Source: an uncultured Eubacteriales bacterium
GTDB taxonomy: Bacteria; Bacillota; Clostridia; Oscillospirales; CAG-272
Direction: 5' to 3'
Length of the DNA stretch: 64,000 bases
Assembly: GCA_934378145.1 (NCBI GenBank)
Contig: CAKXXW010000008.1
Span: 1 to 64,000, forward strand
The notes under the pieces were generated by a model, which worked only from the letters and a program-made list of their open reading frames with translations, searched no databases and was not told where the DNA came from. The stretch's first letter is position 1. Every line of letters begins with the position of its first letter. Both the position numbers and the translations under genes were made by a program. This document shows, piece by piece, positions 24,546 through 32,358 of the stretch.

Positions 24546-25337
24546 TTAACCTATTGTGCAGAGTCTGCCTCTCAGAACATATCCTATCTTAGCGTAACAG
24601 GCATTCGACGCAAGATAATCGGCATCGGTGTAAAGCATCGGGATCAGCCCGTCCTGCTTTGCAAGCTCCGTCACACGGTAGACAAGGTTCTCGGCATAAT
24701 GCTTTCTCCGAAATTCCGGACGGGTGTAGACAAGGTTTATGGATGCAAGATCGCCGTTCGGAGAATATTTACAGCTTGCAACACAATTCCCGCACTCATC
24801 CTTCCAGAAAAACATCTTTCCGGATCCGATAAACGCCATGGCATCGGAGCGATAAGTGTCCGTATTCCCCGCGTCGATCCCGACCTCACGCTGAAAAGAA
24901 TCTATGATCTCCACCAATGTATCGAGGTCTTCCGCAGTACATCTGTGAAGATTTCCGTCGGCAACCGCAGAAGGCTTTACCGGCTCTAAGCAGTCATATG
25001 CCAGCATATTCGTCAGGATCCCGAGGCTTGTTCCCTCTTCTGCCGCCTTCTTAATGAAATGATCCGCAAGCCCGTACTTCATATTGAAGCGAAAGCCTTT
25101 CCCGTGCGGAAATTTTTCCGTGACCAATCGGTAGGCGTTTTCCTTCTCATCATCGTCAGCGTCATCGGGAATCCACACCCACACAGGAAACGGATCCCTT
25201 GAAAAGCATATAATGAGCCTTCTGTGATCTGTCAGAAGAAATTTACACTCTTCGGACAGTATCCTCCGAAGCACAAAAAATGTATATCTGTCTTTTTCCA
25301 GGATCTCAAAATCCCTGTTATCAACAAAATTATCCAT
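24546..25337 (-). CDS. GNAT N-acetyltransferase (FR47-like)
   Basis: The product has 263 residues. The N-terminal half is a poorly conserved domain; the C-terminal half is a GNAT core with FFWKDECGNCVASCKYSPNG, LASINLVYTRPEFRRKHYAE (acetyl-CoA loop, R-x-x-x-Y/G-A) and NLVYRVTELAKQDGLIPMLY, ending with YAKIGYVLRGRLCTIG. The NACYAKIGY end motif is typical of FR47-like enzymes. The ATG at 25337 overlaps the stop of a leader mini-ORF. The substrate is unknown. Confidence 0.82.
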   Translation of the reverse strand: MDNFVDNRDFEILEKDRYTFFVLRRILSEECKFLLTDHRRLIICFSRDPFPVWVWIPDDADDDEKENAYRLVTEKFPHGKGFRFNMKYGLADHFIKKAAEEGTSLGILTNMLAYDCLEPVKPSAVADGNLHRCTAEDLDTLVEIIDSFQREVGIDAGNTDTYRSDAMAFIGSGKMFFWKDECGNCVASCKYSPNGDLASINLVYTRPEFRRKHYAENLVYRVTELAKQDGLIPMLYTDADYLASNACYAKIGYVLRGRLCTIG

Positions 25338-25415
25338 ACTGTAACTCTCTTGATTTCGTCAGGATCATGTCTCTGCTCCCGCCGGCGCATCTTTGGTTAT
25401 CCTTATGTAGTTCAT
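25330..25415 (-). other. Overlapping leader mini-ORFs before the acetyltransferase
   Basis: ATG 25415, preceded by AAAGGAG, opens MNYIRITKDAPAGAET (stop 25365). Its stop overlaps a second start at 25368 that encodes MILTKSRELQYG and stops at 25330, overlapping the acetyltransferase ATG at 25337. MNYIRITKD resembles the beginning of many GNAT proteins, so this may be a decayed gene, or a translational relay. Confidence 0.45.
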
Positions 25416-25480
25416 ATCGGAAGCTCCTTTGATCCTTGCACGGCAATCTACGAATGATTATTAAGTATATCTTATTATAT

Positions 25481-25509
25481 ATTATACATCCCCGACGGCA
25501 TACCGTCAA
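25481..25509 (-). promoter_or_regulatory. Sigma-A promoter of the acetyltransferase/STAS-kinase unit
   Basis: Minus-strand TTGACG (25509-25504), 17 bases, TATAAT (25486-25481). It gives a leader of about 140 nucleotides that contains the mini-ORF chain. Confidence 0.8.
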
Positions 25510-25533
25510 TAGCTTTGAGAAAAAATCGCATAC

Positions 25534-25570
25534 AAAAAAAACCGACCCACCCGTTGAACGGGCAGGCCGG
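25534..25570 (-). terminator. Terminator of the sigma-factor gene
   Basis: The minus strand reads CCGGCCTGCCCG, a short TTCAA loop and CGGGTGGGTCGG, then eight T residues. Stem pairing includes G-U pairs. It lies 13 bases after the stop at 25583. Confidence 0.8.
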
Positions 25571-25582
25571 GGATTTTGAGGT

Positions 25583-28123
25583 TTATTTGTTTGCGCTTCT
25601 TTCGTAATCTTCCCTGTTCTGATTTCCAAGCGCGTTCTTGAACATGACGGTTCCGGTCTCATCCTCATCGAATGTGAATTCGACCGATGCGCGCCAACCG
25701 TCACCGAGAGATCCGGGTTCGTACCTGCGGAAGAGTCCGTCATCTGTCGGGAAGAAGCCTTTGCCCTTTCCGCTGTATCCGGTAAGCTCCCACACAGCAC
25801 ACTGATCATTTTTATAAGGGTGCTCGAATCTCACGATGCCGACGCCCTCGGCAAACCAATAATCGCTCCGTCCGGAGAAATATCCCCACGCATCGTATTC
25901 AAAGCCTATGTGACGGCAGTTTTCAAATGTTCCCGCAGGTGTCACGACTGTCTCTCCACCTGTCACGGTGAGATCTTTTGTCGTGTAACCGCCGTCTTTA
26001 AGTTCGTCGATACGGTAACCGTCGACCCATTTGTCCGACCATACCGCTCCCGTCGCGTCCTGAAGGATATTCATAAAGAAGGTGTAGAGCACCTTGTAGC
26101 CCTCTTTGCCGCATTTTTTCATATTCTTCCATTCAAAGCTGTATTTCTGCCGGCGGTAGAAGGTGACCTTACCGTCCTTCTTCCTGACATCATCAAGCTC
26201 AAAGAAGTTCCATCTGCCCTTTTCGGTATAAGCCGGATTGAAATCGGGGTCGGTATCAAAAATGCGGCGCATTACATCGTTTGCGACAGAGGTGTGCAGC
26301 TTCTGACGCTTCGTTTCGGCAAGCTCTTCGGCACGCTTCAGTGCATTCCCGACATCATTCAGGCGATCGTCGTCTTCGGTATGACCGCAATAGCACTTTC
26401 TAGACTCGACTGTTCTTCCTTCCCAGGTATCAAAGTAGCCCCTCGAAAGGATGAACTCCATAGCCGCCACGGTCGCCGAGCCGCGCTCGAAGGATGTGAC
26501 CTCAAAGATATTCTCCCTTTCGTATTTGCAGACCATTTCGGGTGTTGCGAGCGAGTAGCTCCAGCGGTTGCCCTCGGCAAACGGAAGCAGTCCCTCGCCT
26601 CCGTTTATCCTGTATCCTGAAAGCACCCATTCGTATATATCGGAATATTTTCTGACCGCCTGACGGACGAGTCCGACACCATCACACAGCCACGACTCGC
26701 AATAGTTCATATTGCAGTCATTGCCGCTCAGGACATATACCGAACAGTTTTCAAAGTGTCCCGCCGGTGTGTCGCAGACGCCGTCGGTTCTGATGAGAGC
26801 AAGCGTGAGCTTTCCGTCCGACGAGGTAACTTTGTCTCCGACCTTCATATTTTCATCAAACATCAGAGCATCGCAACGCGACATATTGTAGAAAAGGCAT
26901 CCGTCAGCCATCTCAGGCTCGCTGCCGTACCCCGGCTGCTCCCAGAAGTACAACTTGCCGTTGATCTTTTTATAGACCTCGCCGGTAGCCGCGGGATTGA
27001 AGTAGATCACCCCGGGATTCTTCGATGCCGCGAGCGAGCGCTGTTCGCCCATGATCGCCGCTTTTGCGTTTGCGTAATAGACATCCGAAGAAGCAAGAGT
27101 CGTCATCACCTGCGTAAAGCACTCGACAGCCTTCTCATATTCCTTCTTTTTGCGGTACTCGTATCCGAGCCAGAACCACACATATCCGAGAGTCTTCCGA
27201 TACCCGTTGTCACGGTAATAGGGTATCTGCATATCCCTCATAAAGGCTATCCGCGTATCTCCCGAATAAGCTCCGTATTCGTGGGCGGCGACCGTCATCA
27301 TCACATCGTCGTTGTGTCCCTCTTCGGCAGCCTTTTTGACACGGGCGAAAGTCTCGTCGTTCTTCTCACCGGGGATCCGCCAATATCCCTGGCGGAGCGT
27401 ATCGGCGAGGAGCGAGCTTTTTTCCTTTGACTTATCAAGCGTTTCGATGCTCTGAAGAACGGCACGGTATTCATCCGCGAAACCGCTCCTGTCGCGCCTG
27501 AGACGCCACATTCCGAGCGCCTCCACCTGCCGTCTGACGCGCGAAAGCAGGCTTTCCTTTTCGTCGTATGTTTTCTCCATGATCCCATATCCCTTTCTAA
27601 GCTGTTTTCTCCCCTCCGAAAGGCGCCATTTCACCGTTCCGACCGGAACCGACAGAAGCTCCGCTATCTCGGCGACCGACCTGTCTTCAAAATAATGAAG
27701 CTTCACGGTCTCCCTGATCTTTTCGCCGAGAGCCTCGACCGCTTCACGGATGCCATCGGTGCAGTCCTCCGCAAAAGGCTCTTCAATACCCGACGAGGTG
27801 CCGGAATATTCGATAGCGTCAAGACTTATGTCGGGTATCGCCGCACGGTAGTGGCGCTCGAGCGTCCTTGCGCAGTTTTTGGCAAACGCGCAGACCCACG
27901 GGCCGAACTTCTCTCCGTCGCGAAGCTCCGACAGATTCATCCACGCCGCGACGAAGGCATCCTGCGAGGCGTCCTCGGCGGAATATCTGTTACCCGTCAC
28001 CTTGAATGCCGTTCCCATCACCGCGCGCTGATGACGGACAACAAGCTCTTCATAGGCATCCCCGTCGCCGAGCAGGGTAAGCTCAACGAGGGTGGCGTCG
28101 TTTTTGTCGGAATGTTTTTTCAT
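25583..28123 (-). CDS. ECF-type sigma factor with a 660-residue C-terminal extension
   Basis: The 846-residue product is far longer than a normal ECF sigma factor (170-200). Residues 15-85 form sigma region 2 (GDAYEELVVRHQRAVMGTAF ... YSAEDASQDAFVAAWMNL), and 130-180 region 4 with its helix-turn-helix (YFEDRSVAEIAELLSVPVGT). From about 190 a new part follows: a helical segment with one TPR-like unit (residues 312-340, YVWFWLGYEYRKKKEYEKAV), then two similar modules, at 449-523 and 726-801. Both contain TPAGxFENC, about 22-24 residues later GVGxVR, and then W-x-L-x-GY followed by a G-rich stretch. The modules may sense a ligand or contact an anti-sigma activity, as no separate anti-sigma gene is adjacent. 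AGGAAAA precedes the ATG. Confidence 0.85.
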   Translation of the reverse strand: MKKHSDKNDATLVELTLLGDGDAYEELVVRHQRAVMGTAFKVTGNRYSAEDASQDAFVAAWMNLSELRDGEKFGPWVCAFAKNCARTLERHYRAAIPDISLDAIEYSGTSSGIEEPFAEDCTDGIREAVEALGEKIRETVKLHYFEDRSVAEIAELLSVPVGTVKWRLSEGRKQLRKGYGIMEKTYDEKESLLSRVRRQVEALGMWRLRRDRSGFADEYRAVLQSIETLDKSKEKSSLLADTLRQGYWRIPGEKNDETFARVKKAAEEGHNDDVMMTVAAHEYGAYSGDTRIAFMRDMQIPYYRDNGYRKTLGYVWFWLGYEYRKKKEYEKAVECFTQVMTTLASSDVYYANAKAAIMGEQRSLAASKNPGVIYFNPAATGEVYKKINGKLYFWEQPGYGSEPEMADGCLFYNMSRCDALMFDENMKVGDKVTSSDGKLTLALIRTDGVCDTPAGHFENCSVYVLSGNDCNMNYCESWLCDGVGLVRQAVRKYSDIYEWVLSGYRINGGEGLLPFAEGNRWSYSLATPEMVCKYERENIFEVTSFERGSATVAAMEFILSRGYFDTWEGRTVESRKCYCGHTEDDDRLNDVGNALKRAEELAETKRQKLHTSVANDVMRRIFDTDPDFNPAYTEKGRWNFFELDDVRKKDGKVTFYRRQKYSFEWKNMKKCGKEGYKVLYTFFMNILQDATGAVWSDKWVDGYRIDELKDGGYTTKDLTVTGGETVVTPAGTFENCRHIGFEYDAWGYFSGRSDYWFAEGVGIVRFEHPYKNDQCAVWELTGYSGKGKGFFPTDDGLFRRYEPGSLGDGWRASVEFTFDEDETGTVMFKNALGNQNREDYERSANK

Positions 28124-28219
28124 CGTGTTTTCCTTTCGGATCTTTGGGGTTTCACCTATAAGTGCAAAAAATGCCCTGAAAGGTTGGGAAGGCAGGAAAA
28201 TTTTTTCTTCCGCACCTTT

Positions 28220-28247
28220 ATTATACCTTAATCACCGCAAAAAGCAA
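28220..28247 (-). promoter_or_regulatory. Candidate promoter of the sigma-factor gene
   Basis: Minus-strand TTGCTT (28247-28242), 16 bases, TATAAT (28225-28220), about 95 bases before the ATG. It directly abuts the terminator hairpin of the preceding truncated gene. Confidence 0.55.
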
Positions 28248-28276
28248 GGGCTTCCGACCTTTCAAGCCGGAAACCC
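28242..28276 (-). terminator. Terminator of the truncated activase gene
   Basis: Minus strand: GGGTTTCCGGC pairs (with two G-U pairs) with GTCGGAAGCCC around a short loop and is followed by TTGCTTTTTG. It lies nine bases after the stop at 28285. Confidence 0.7.
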
Positions 28277-28284
28277 ACGAAATT

Positions 28285-28668
28285 TCAGTTCATATCCTCA
28301 AACACACGCATAAGCTCGCTTATTTTCTCTTCGGTCGGCACCTCGAATTTTGTCAGAGACAGGCCGAGCGCCGCATACTTATGCTCACCCATTTTATGAT
28401 ACGGCATAAGCTCGATGCCGAGCGTTCTGTATCCCGACAAAAGCTTCCTGACCTTTTTCATAGCCTCGGTCCCGTTCCTGAGTATCCGGCTGTAATCCCA
28501 TGCTATATGTCCGCCGGTAACTCCGGGGATCAGGCGGGTATCGTAAAGTTCGCGGTAACAGGGGTATTTTTCAAGCAGGCGCTTCCCCTCCGGAAGGTCG
28601 AGGCGACGGTCCAGCGAAAGCGGGACGCAAAGGCAGGGAGATTTGACCTTTTTTTCGTTGAGGTGGGA
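28285..28668 (-). pseudogene. C-terminal fragment of a glycyl-radical-enzyme activase-like protein
   Basis: The minus frame encodes DYSRILRNGTEAMKKVRKLL, GIELMPYHKMGEHKYAALGL and SLTKFEVPTEEKISELMRVF up to a stop at 28287-28285. The xIELMPYHKMGxxKYxxLG stretch is the C-terminal signature of pyruvate-formate-lyase activating enzymes and related radical SAM activases. The N-terminal two thirds, including the CxxxCxxC cluster motif, are missing: the open frame reaches an in-frame stop next to 28668, where the AraC-like fragment of the opposite strand starts. No start codon with ribosome site is present. The protein must be inactive. Confidence 0.7.
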
Positions 28669-28865
28669 TCACCGCCGCAAAAGAGCTTCTTTCCTCAACT
28701 CAGTATCCGCTCGACACGATCGCGGAGCGCACCGGATTTTACGACGCCTCGCACCTTGTGCGCTTTTTTATCAGGAGCGAGGGGATCTCCCCGTCGGAAT
28801 ACCGCAGGAGTTTTTACCGCGGAGGACTCCGAAACAAATTGAATGAACGCAAAAAAGGACTGTAA
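28662..28865 (+). pseudogene. C-terminal helix-turn-helix fragment of an AraC-family regulator
   Basis: On the plus strand 67 codons read GITAAKELLSSTQYPLDTIA, ERTGFYDASHLVRFFIRSEG and ISPSEYRRSF, then a short basic tail and a stop. This is the second helix-turn-helix half of an AraC/XylS DNA-binding domain (IAERTGFYDASHLVRFFxxxxGISPSEYR). The frame is closed by TGA at 28659-28661 immediately upstream, so the first half and any ligand domain are gone. A perfect terminator follows the stop. It was once a complete gene and has been cut at the same point as its divergent neighbour. Confidence 0.75.
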
Positions 28866-28889
28866 AAACCGAGTTTTTACAGTCCTTTT
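28853..28889. terminator. Bidirectional terminator, perfect 16-bp stem
   Basis: AAAAGGACTGTAAAAA (28853-28868) pairs with its exact complement at 28874-28889 around CCGAG. The T-tracts on both strands end the AraC fragment (plus) and rpmF (minus). Confidence 0.92.
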
Positions 28890-28904
28890 CGCAAACCGGA
28901 AAAA

Positions 28905-29099
28905 TTATTTCTGCTTCTCGTCTTCGATCTTGATGACTTCTTTTCCGTCATATGTTCCGCAGTTCTTGCAGACATGATGTGAAAGAACAAGATTTCCGCA
29001 CTTCGGGCATTCGACCATGCCCGGAACTTCCAATCTTTCCTTTGCGGTGCGTCTTCTGTCTCGACGCGCCTTGGAAACTTTACGCTTCGGTACTGCCAT
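28905..29099 (-). CDS. rpmF: 50S ribosomal protein L32
   Basis: The 64-residue product starts MAVPKRKVSKARRDRRRTAK, the typical basic L32 start, and has the zinc-binding CPKCGNLVLSHHVCKNCGTY. All four cysteines are present, so it is the zinc-binding (C+) form. It is translated from the same transcript as the DUF177 protein 18 bases upstream, the usual Firmicutes pairing. Confidence 0.97.
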   Translation of the reverse strand: MAVPKRKVSKARRDRRRTAKERLEVPGMVECPKCGNLVLSHHVCKNCGTYDGKEVIKIEDEKQK

Positions 29100-29117
29100 T
29101 ACCTACACACCTCCTGA

Positions 29118-29654
29118 TTAATCTTTATATTTATTTTCTTCTTTTTTTAGTTTCTCGGAATACTCCCGAAGCACCGCCCAACGGGGATCGGGTTCGCTCT
29201 TTTCGCATCCGCAGTCGCCCTCACTGAGCTTTTTGCCGCATTTCGGGCAAAGCCCGGGGCAATCCTCCGAACAGAGCAGTCTGCGCGGGAAATCATAAAG
29301 TATCTCCTCCGCAAGCTGTTCGTCAACATCAAGGAATCCGTTACCGATAACGGCGTATTCATCGACATTGTTTTCAAGCTGTTCGTCGGTAAGCGTACCT
29401 TCATCGACCACGGTACGCTCGAATCCGGTCGAAAAGCTACCGTTCACCGGATCAAGGCACCTTGCACATTCGCCGGTATAATCGAACGAGATCTCAAGCG
29501 TCATACGCATATAACCGGCATTGTCGACTATCTCACCGGAGACCTTTACATCGCCGTTGACGGTCACGCCGTCGATATCATTGAACGGAAATGTGAACGA
29601 CACCGGCATACGGCTTACTTCGCCGCGAAGCAGTGGACGAAGGTCGAGCTTCAT
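29118..29654 (-). CDS. DUF177 (YceD) family protein
   Basis: The 178-residue protein has the DUF177 fold: MKLDLRPLLRGEVSRMPVSF, an internal CARCLDPVNGSFSTGF pair of cysteines, and a C-terminal cysteine cluster CSEDCPGLCPKCGKKLSEGD. In bacteria it is nearly always next to rpmF and has been linked to 23S rRNA maturation in some groups. A consensus promoter lies 30 bases upstream. Confidence 0.9.
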   Translation of the reverse strand: MKLDLRPLLRGEVSRMPVSFTFPFNDIDGVTVNGDVKVSGEIVDNAGYMRMTLEISFDYTGECARCLDPVNGSFSTGFERTVVDEGTLTDEQLENNVDEYAVIGNGFLDVDEQLAEEILYDFPRRLLCSEDCPGLCPKCGKKLSEGDCGCEKSEPDPRWAVLREYSEKLKKEENKYKD

Positions 29655-29684
29655 AGAGACACCTCCAAAAATGCAACATTAAGT

Positions 29685-29713
29685 ATTATACCCTCAGAGA
29701 AGGATTTTGTCAA
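29685..29713 (-). promoter_or_regulatory. Sigma-A promoter of DUF177-rpmF
   Basis: Minus-strand TTGACA (29713-29708), 17 bases, TATAAT (29690-29685). Confidence 0.9.
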
Positions 29714-29735
29714 GTGTTTTTTTGCTTTTTATTGT

Positions 29736-32225
29736 TTATTTTGCCGTATAACGCCCCGCGGGAAGCTCGAAAATGAGTTTTCCGCCCTCAATTTTACCGT
29801 GAAGCTCCTTTTCATCGAACAAAACGCCGTTAAGCTCGACATTTTTCTGTCCGTAAAGCAGGGGGAATTCGATTCTCGCAAAGCCCGAGGGGATCGTGAA
29901 GCTCCAAACGAATCTTCCGTTCTCGTATTCCCAGCGGCTGATTATCCCGCGATATGCGGCACTGACATATGTGATACGCTTCTGTCCTTCGGGAAGCTCC
30001 TCGTCGCTTCTCGTATCGGGAGCAGGGGCAAGGATGAAACGATCTCTGAAGCCGGTTGCATCGGGATCGGGTCTGATACCCGCCATAGTCGCGTACATCC
30101 ATTCGGCAACGGCTCCGTAGGCATAATGGTTGAAGGAATTCATTCCGACATTTCCGAAGCCGTCAGCCTTCGTGTAGGAGTTCCATCTCTCCCAGACGGT
30201 CGTCGCACCCTGTCGCACCGAATATAGCCACGAGGGATCGGCGGTGTTCAGAAGGAGCGAGTAGGCAAGTCCGTCGAGGCCGACCTTTGAAAGCGTCTGA
30301 TTGAGTATTCCCGTGCCGACAAAGCCGGTCGAGAGCGTATAGCCGTTATTCTTTATCTTCTCTGCGAGAAGCGCGACCGTTTTTTCACGAAACTCTCCCT
30401 CTATCATATCGAAAGCAAGCGGCAGAAGGTAGCCCGTCTGCGTCTTCTCGGTGATCTCTCCGTCGGAAACATACTTTTCAAAATAATGCGCGATTATCCT
30501 TCCGCGAAGCTCACGGTAATATTCTTCCCTTTCGCTCCTGCCGAGAAGCGCCGAAAACTTTTCCATGATCAAAGCGTCGTAGGCATAATAGCAGACCGCG
30601 ATGTAGCGCTTATCGGTGACCTCATAGTTCAGCCAATCGCCGTAAGCCGTGTTCGGTCCCTCAAGCCCGTACTGCGAAAGATAGTTCATATAATCTTCCA
30701 TAGCGTCATAGTTCTTGGCTATCACCTCGGTGTCGCCGTACATCTGCCAGAGTTTATAGGGAACGATGATCCCCGCGTCTCCCCATGCGGCGTTGCCTCC
30801 GTGCCCCTTGCCGCCGAAAATCCGCGGTATAACATCGCAGTATTCGCCGCCGTAGCCCTTCTGTGAATCGCGCGCATCGCCGAGCCATTTGCGAAGGAAG
30901 GCATCGGTATCGGCAATATACGAAGCCGCGCCGCAGAACACCTGCGTATCTCCCGTCCAGCCGAGGCGCTCGTCGCGCTGCGGGCAGTCGGTCGGCACCG
31001 AAAGGTAATTGCCTTTCATTCCCCATTCAATATTGGAATAGAGTTTATTGACCTCGGCATCCGAACACTCAAAGCATCCGAGCGGCTCAAGCTCCGAGCC
31101 GACCGTTTCCGTCGTGATGCACTCGACCTCGATATCGCGGTCGGCGGTAAGCTCAAGGTATCTGAAGCCGTAGAAGGTGTGCAGAGGTCTGAATATATTG
31201 AGAGTCTTTCGCGAGCCGTTCGACGCGGCGATATAATCGAGCCTTGCAAGAGCCGAGCGGTAATTCTTTATGTAGATACTGCCTTCGGGGCCATCGTTGC
31301 CGCGCTTCGGGTCGCCGCTGTCGTTGAGCATCTCGGCAAAGAGGCACTTTACAGCCGTACCGTCGGCGGCTTTTACGGCGATCGAAGGTCTTCCGACCAT
31401 ATTCTGCCCGAAGTCGAGCATCAGGTGCTGTCCGGCACGAAGCTTTACCTGCTCGCAGTTGTCTCCGACAGCCTTGAAGGTCGGGCGGATCGCGCCGTAC
31501 TCGTTCCCGTTCTTTTTTGTTCCTCTCCACACTACGGCGCTGATCGGTGCGTGATAGCCGCTGACGCGGACGGTGGCACCCTCAAAGGGGACTATCTTAC
31601 AGGTATAATCGGTAAATACCTCGGCGGGCATCCACGAAACGCTTTCGGGCTTTGATGCGGGATCGGGGATCCTTGCGTCAAAATATTCTCCGTCCCATAT
31701 ATCGGCAAAAAGCACGGGGCCCGCCACGGCGGCAAGAAAATCCTCTCCGCTGGCGATAAGCTCTTCCCTGCCGTCCTTATATGTAAGCTCTATCTCGGCG
31801 CAGAGAGCGGTCGGCTTGAAGCCGTAGTAGCCGAACGAGATCCTTCCCGTCCACCAGCCCGACGATACGCGCGCGGTGAAACGGTTCTCACCTTTTTTCT
31901 TAAGGTAAGGCATAATATCGTATTCGTACTCGAATACGCGGTAGTTGTAATCTGTCCAGAGCGGAGAGAGTTCGTCAAATTCACCGTTTTCGCAACCGAC
32001 ACGCTTGCCGTTCACGAGCGCCTCGAATATTCCGAGCGAGGTTATACGGAGCTTTGCCGAGCGCAGTCCCTCCGAGGGGGTGAATCCCTTCATAACGGTA
32101 AGGATACCCTTCTGCGGCTCTATGTCAAGTCCGCGGTTATTGTAGCAATGCTGCGGAGTCTTCCACGGATGCCCGCAGGTTCTGCTCTCAAAGCCCGGGC
32201 AGGTTATAAATACACCTTTTTTCAT
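29736..32225 (-). CDS. Alpha-L-rhamnosidase, GH78 family
   Basis: The 829-residue protein lacks a signal peptide and is probably cytosolic. An N-terminal beta domain (AKLRITSLGIFEALVNGKRV, YEYDIMPYLKKKGENRFTAR) is followed by the (alpha/alpha)6 barrel. The GH78 signature reads VPTDCPQRDERLGWTGDTQV, with the catalytic-region acids in RDERLGWTGD. A C-terminal beta domain ends in ELPAGRYTAK. It removes terminal alpha-L-rhamnose from glycosides such as plant flavonoids or pectin oligosaccharides. AAGGAG precedes the ATG; the gene is transcribed divergently from nnrD and no sugar transporter is adjacent. Confidence 0.9.
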   Translation of the reverse strand: MKKGVFITCPGFESRTCGHPWKTPQHCYNNRGLDIEPQKGILTVMKGFTPSEGLRSAKLRITSLGIFEALVNGKRVGCENGEFDELSPLWTDYNYRVFEYEYDIMPYLKKKGENRFTARVSSGWWTGRISFGYYGFKPTALCAEIELTYKDGREELIASGEDFLAAVAGPVLFADIWDGEYFDARIPDPASKPESVSWMPAEVFTDYTCKIVPFEGATVRVSGYHAPISAVVWRGTKKNGNEYGAIRPTFKAVGDNCEQVKLRAGQHLMLDFGQNMVGRPSIAVKAADGTAVKCLFAEMLNDSGDPKRGNDGPEGSIYIKNYRSALARLDYIAASNGSRKTLNIFRPLHTFYGFRYLELTADRDIEVECITTETVGSELEPLGCFECSDAEVNKLYSNIEWGMKGNYLSVPTDCPQRDERLGWTGDTQVFCGAASYIADTDAFLRKWLGDARDSQKGYGGEYCDVIPRIFGGKGHGGNAAWGDAGIIVPYKLWQMYGDTEVIAKNYDAMEDYMNYLSQYGLEGPNTAYGDWLNYEVTDKRYIAVCYYAYDALIMEKFSALLGRSEREEYYRELRGRIIAHYFEKYVSDGEITEKTQTGYLLPLAFDMIEGEFREKTVALLAEKIKNNGYTLSTGFVGTGILNQTLSKVGLDGLAYSLLLNTADPSWLYSVRQGATTVWERWNSYTKADGFGNVGMNSFNHYAYGAVAEWMYATMAGIRPDPDATGFRDRFILAPAPDTRSDEELPEGQKRITYVSAAYRGIISRWEYENGRFVWSFTIPSGFARIEFPLLYGQKNVELNGVLFDEKELHGKIEGGKLIFELPAGRYTAK

Positions 32226-32257
32226 AGGTTATCTCCTTAAATAAAGTCGTCAACGGT

Positions 32258-32286
32258 ATTTTACCATATTACGCGCCGTCTTTCAA
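32258..32286 (-). promoter_or_regulatory. Rhamnosidase promoter
   Basis: Minus-strand TTGAAA (32286-32281), 17 bases, TAAAAT (32263-32258). Its -35 box is only seven bases from the -35 box of the divergent nnrD promoter. Confidence 0.65.
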
Positions 32287-32293
32287 GAAGTAT

Positions 32294-32322
32294 TTGAAAA
32301 ATCCTCTGTTCCGTGGTATAAT
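32294..32322 (+). promoter_or_regulatory. nnrD promoter
   Basis: TTGAAA (32294-32299), 17 bases, TATAAT (32317-32322), 36 bases before the start codon. Confidence 0.75.
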
Positions 32323-32358
32323 TACTTTATCAGGATCAGGAAAAGGAGTGACTTACAA

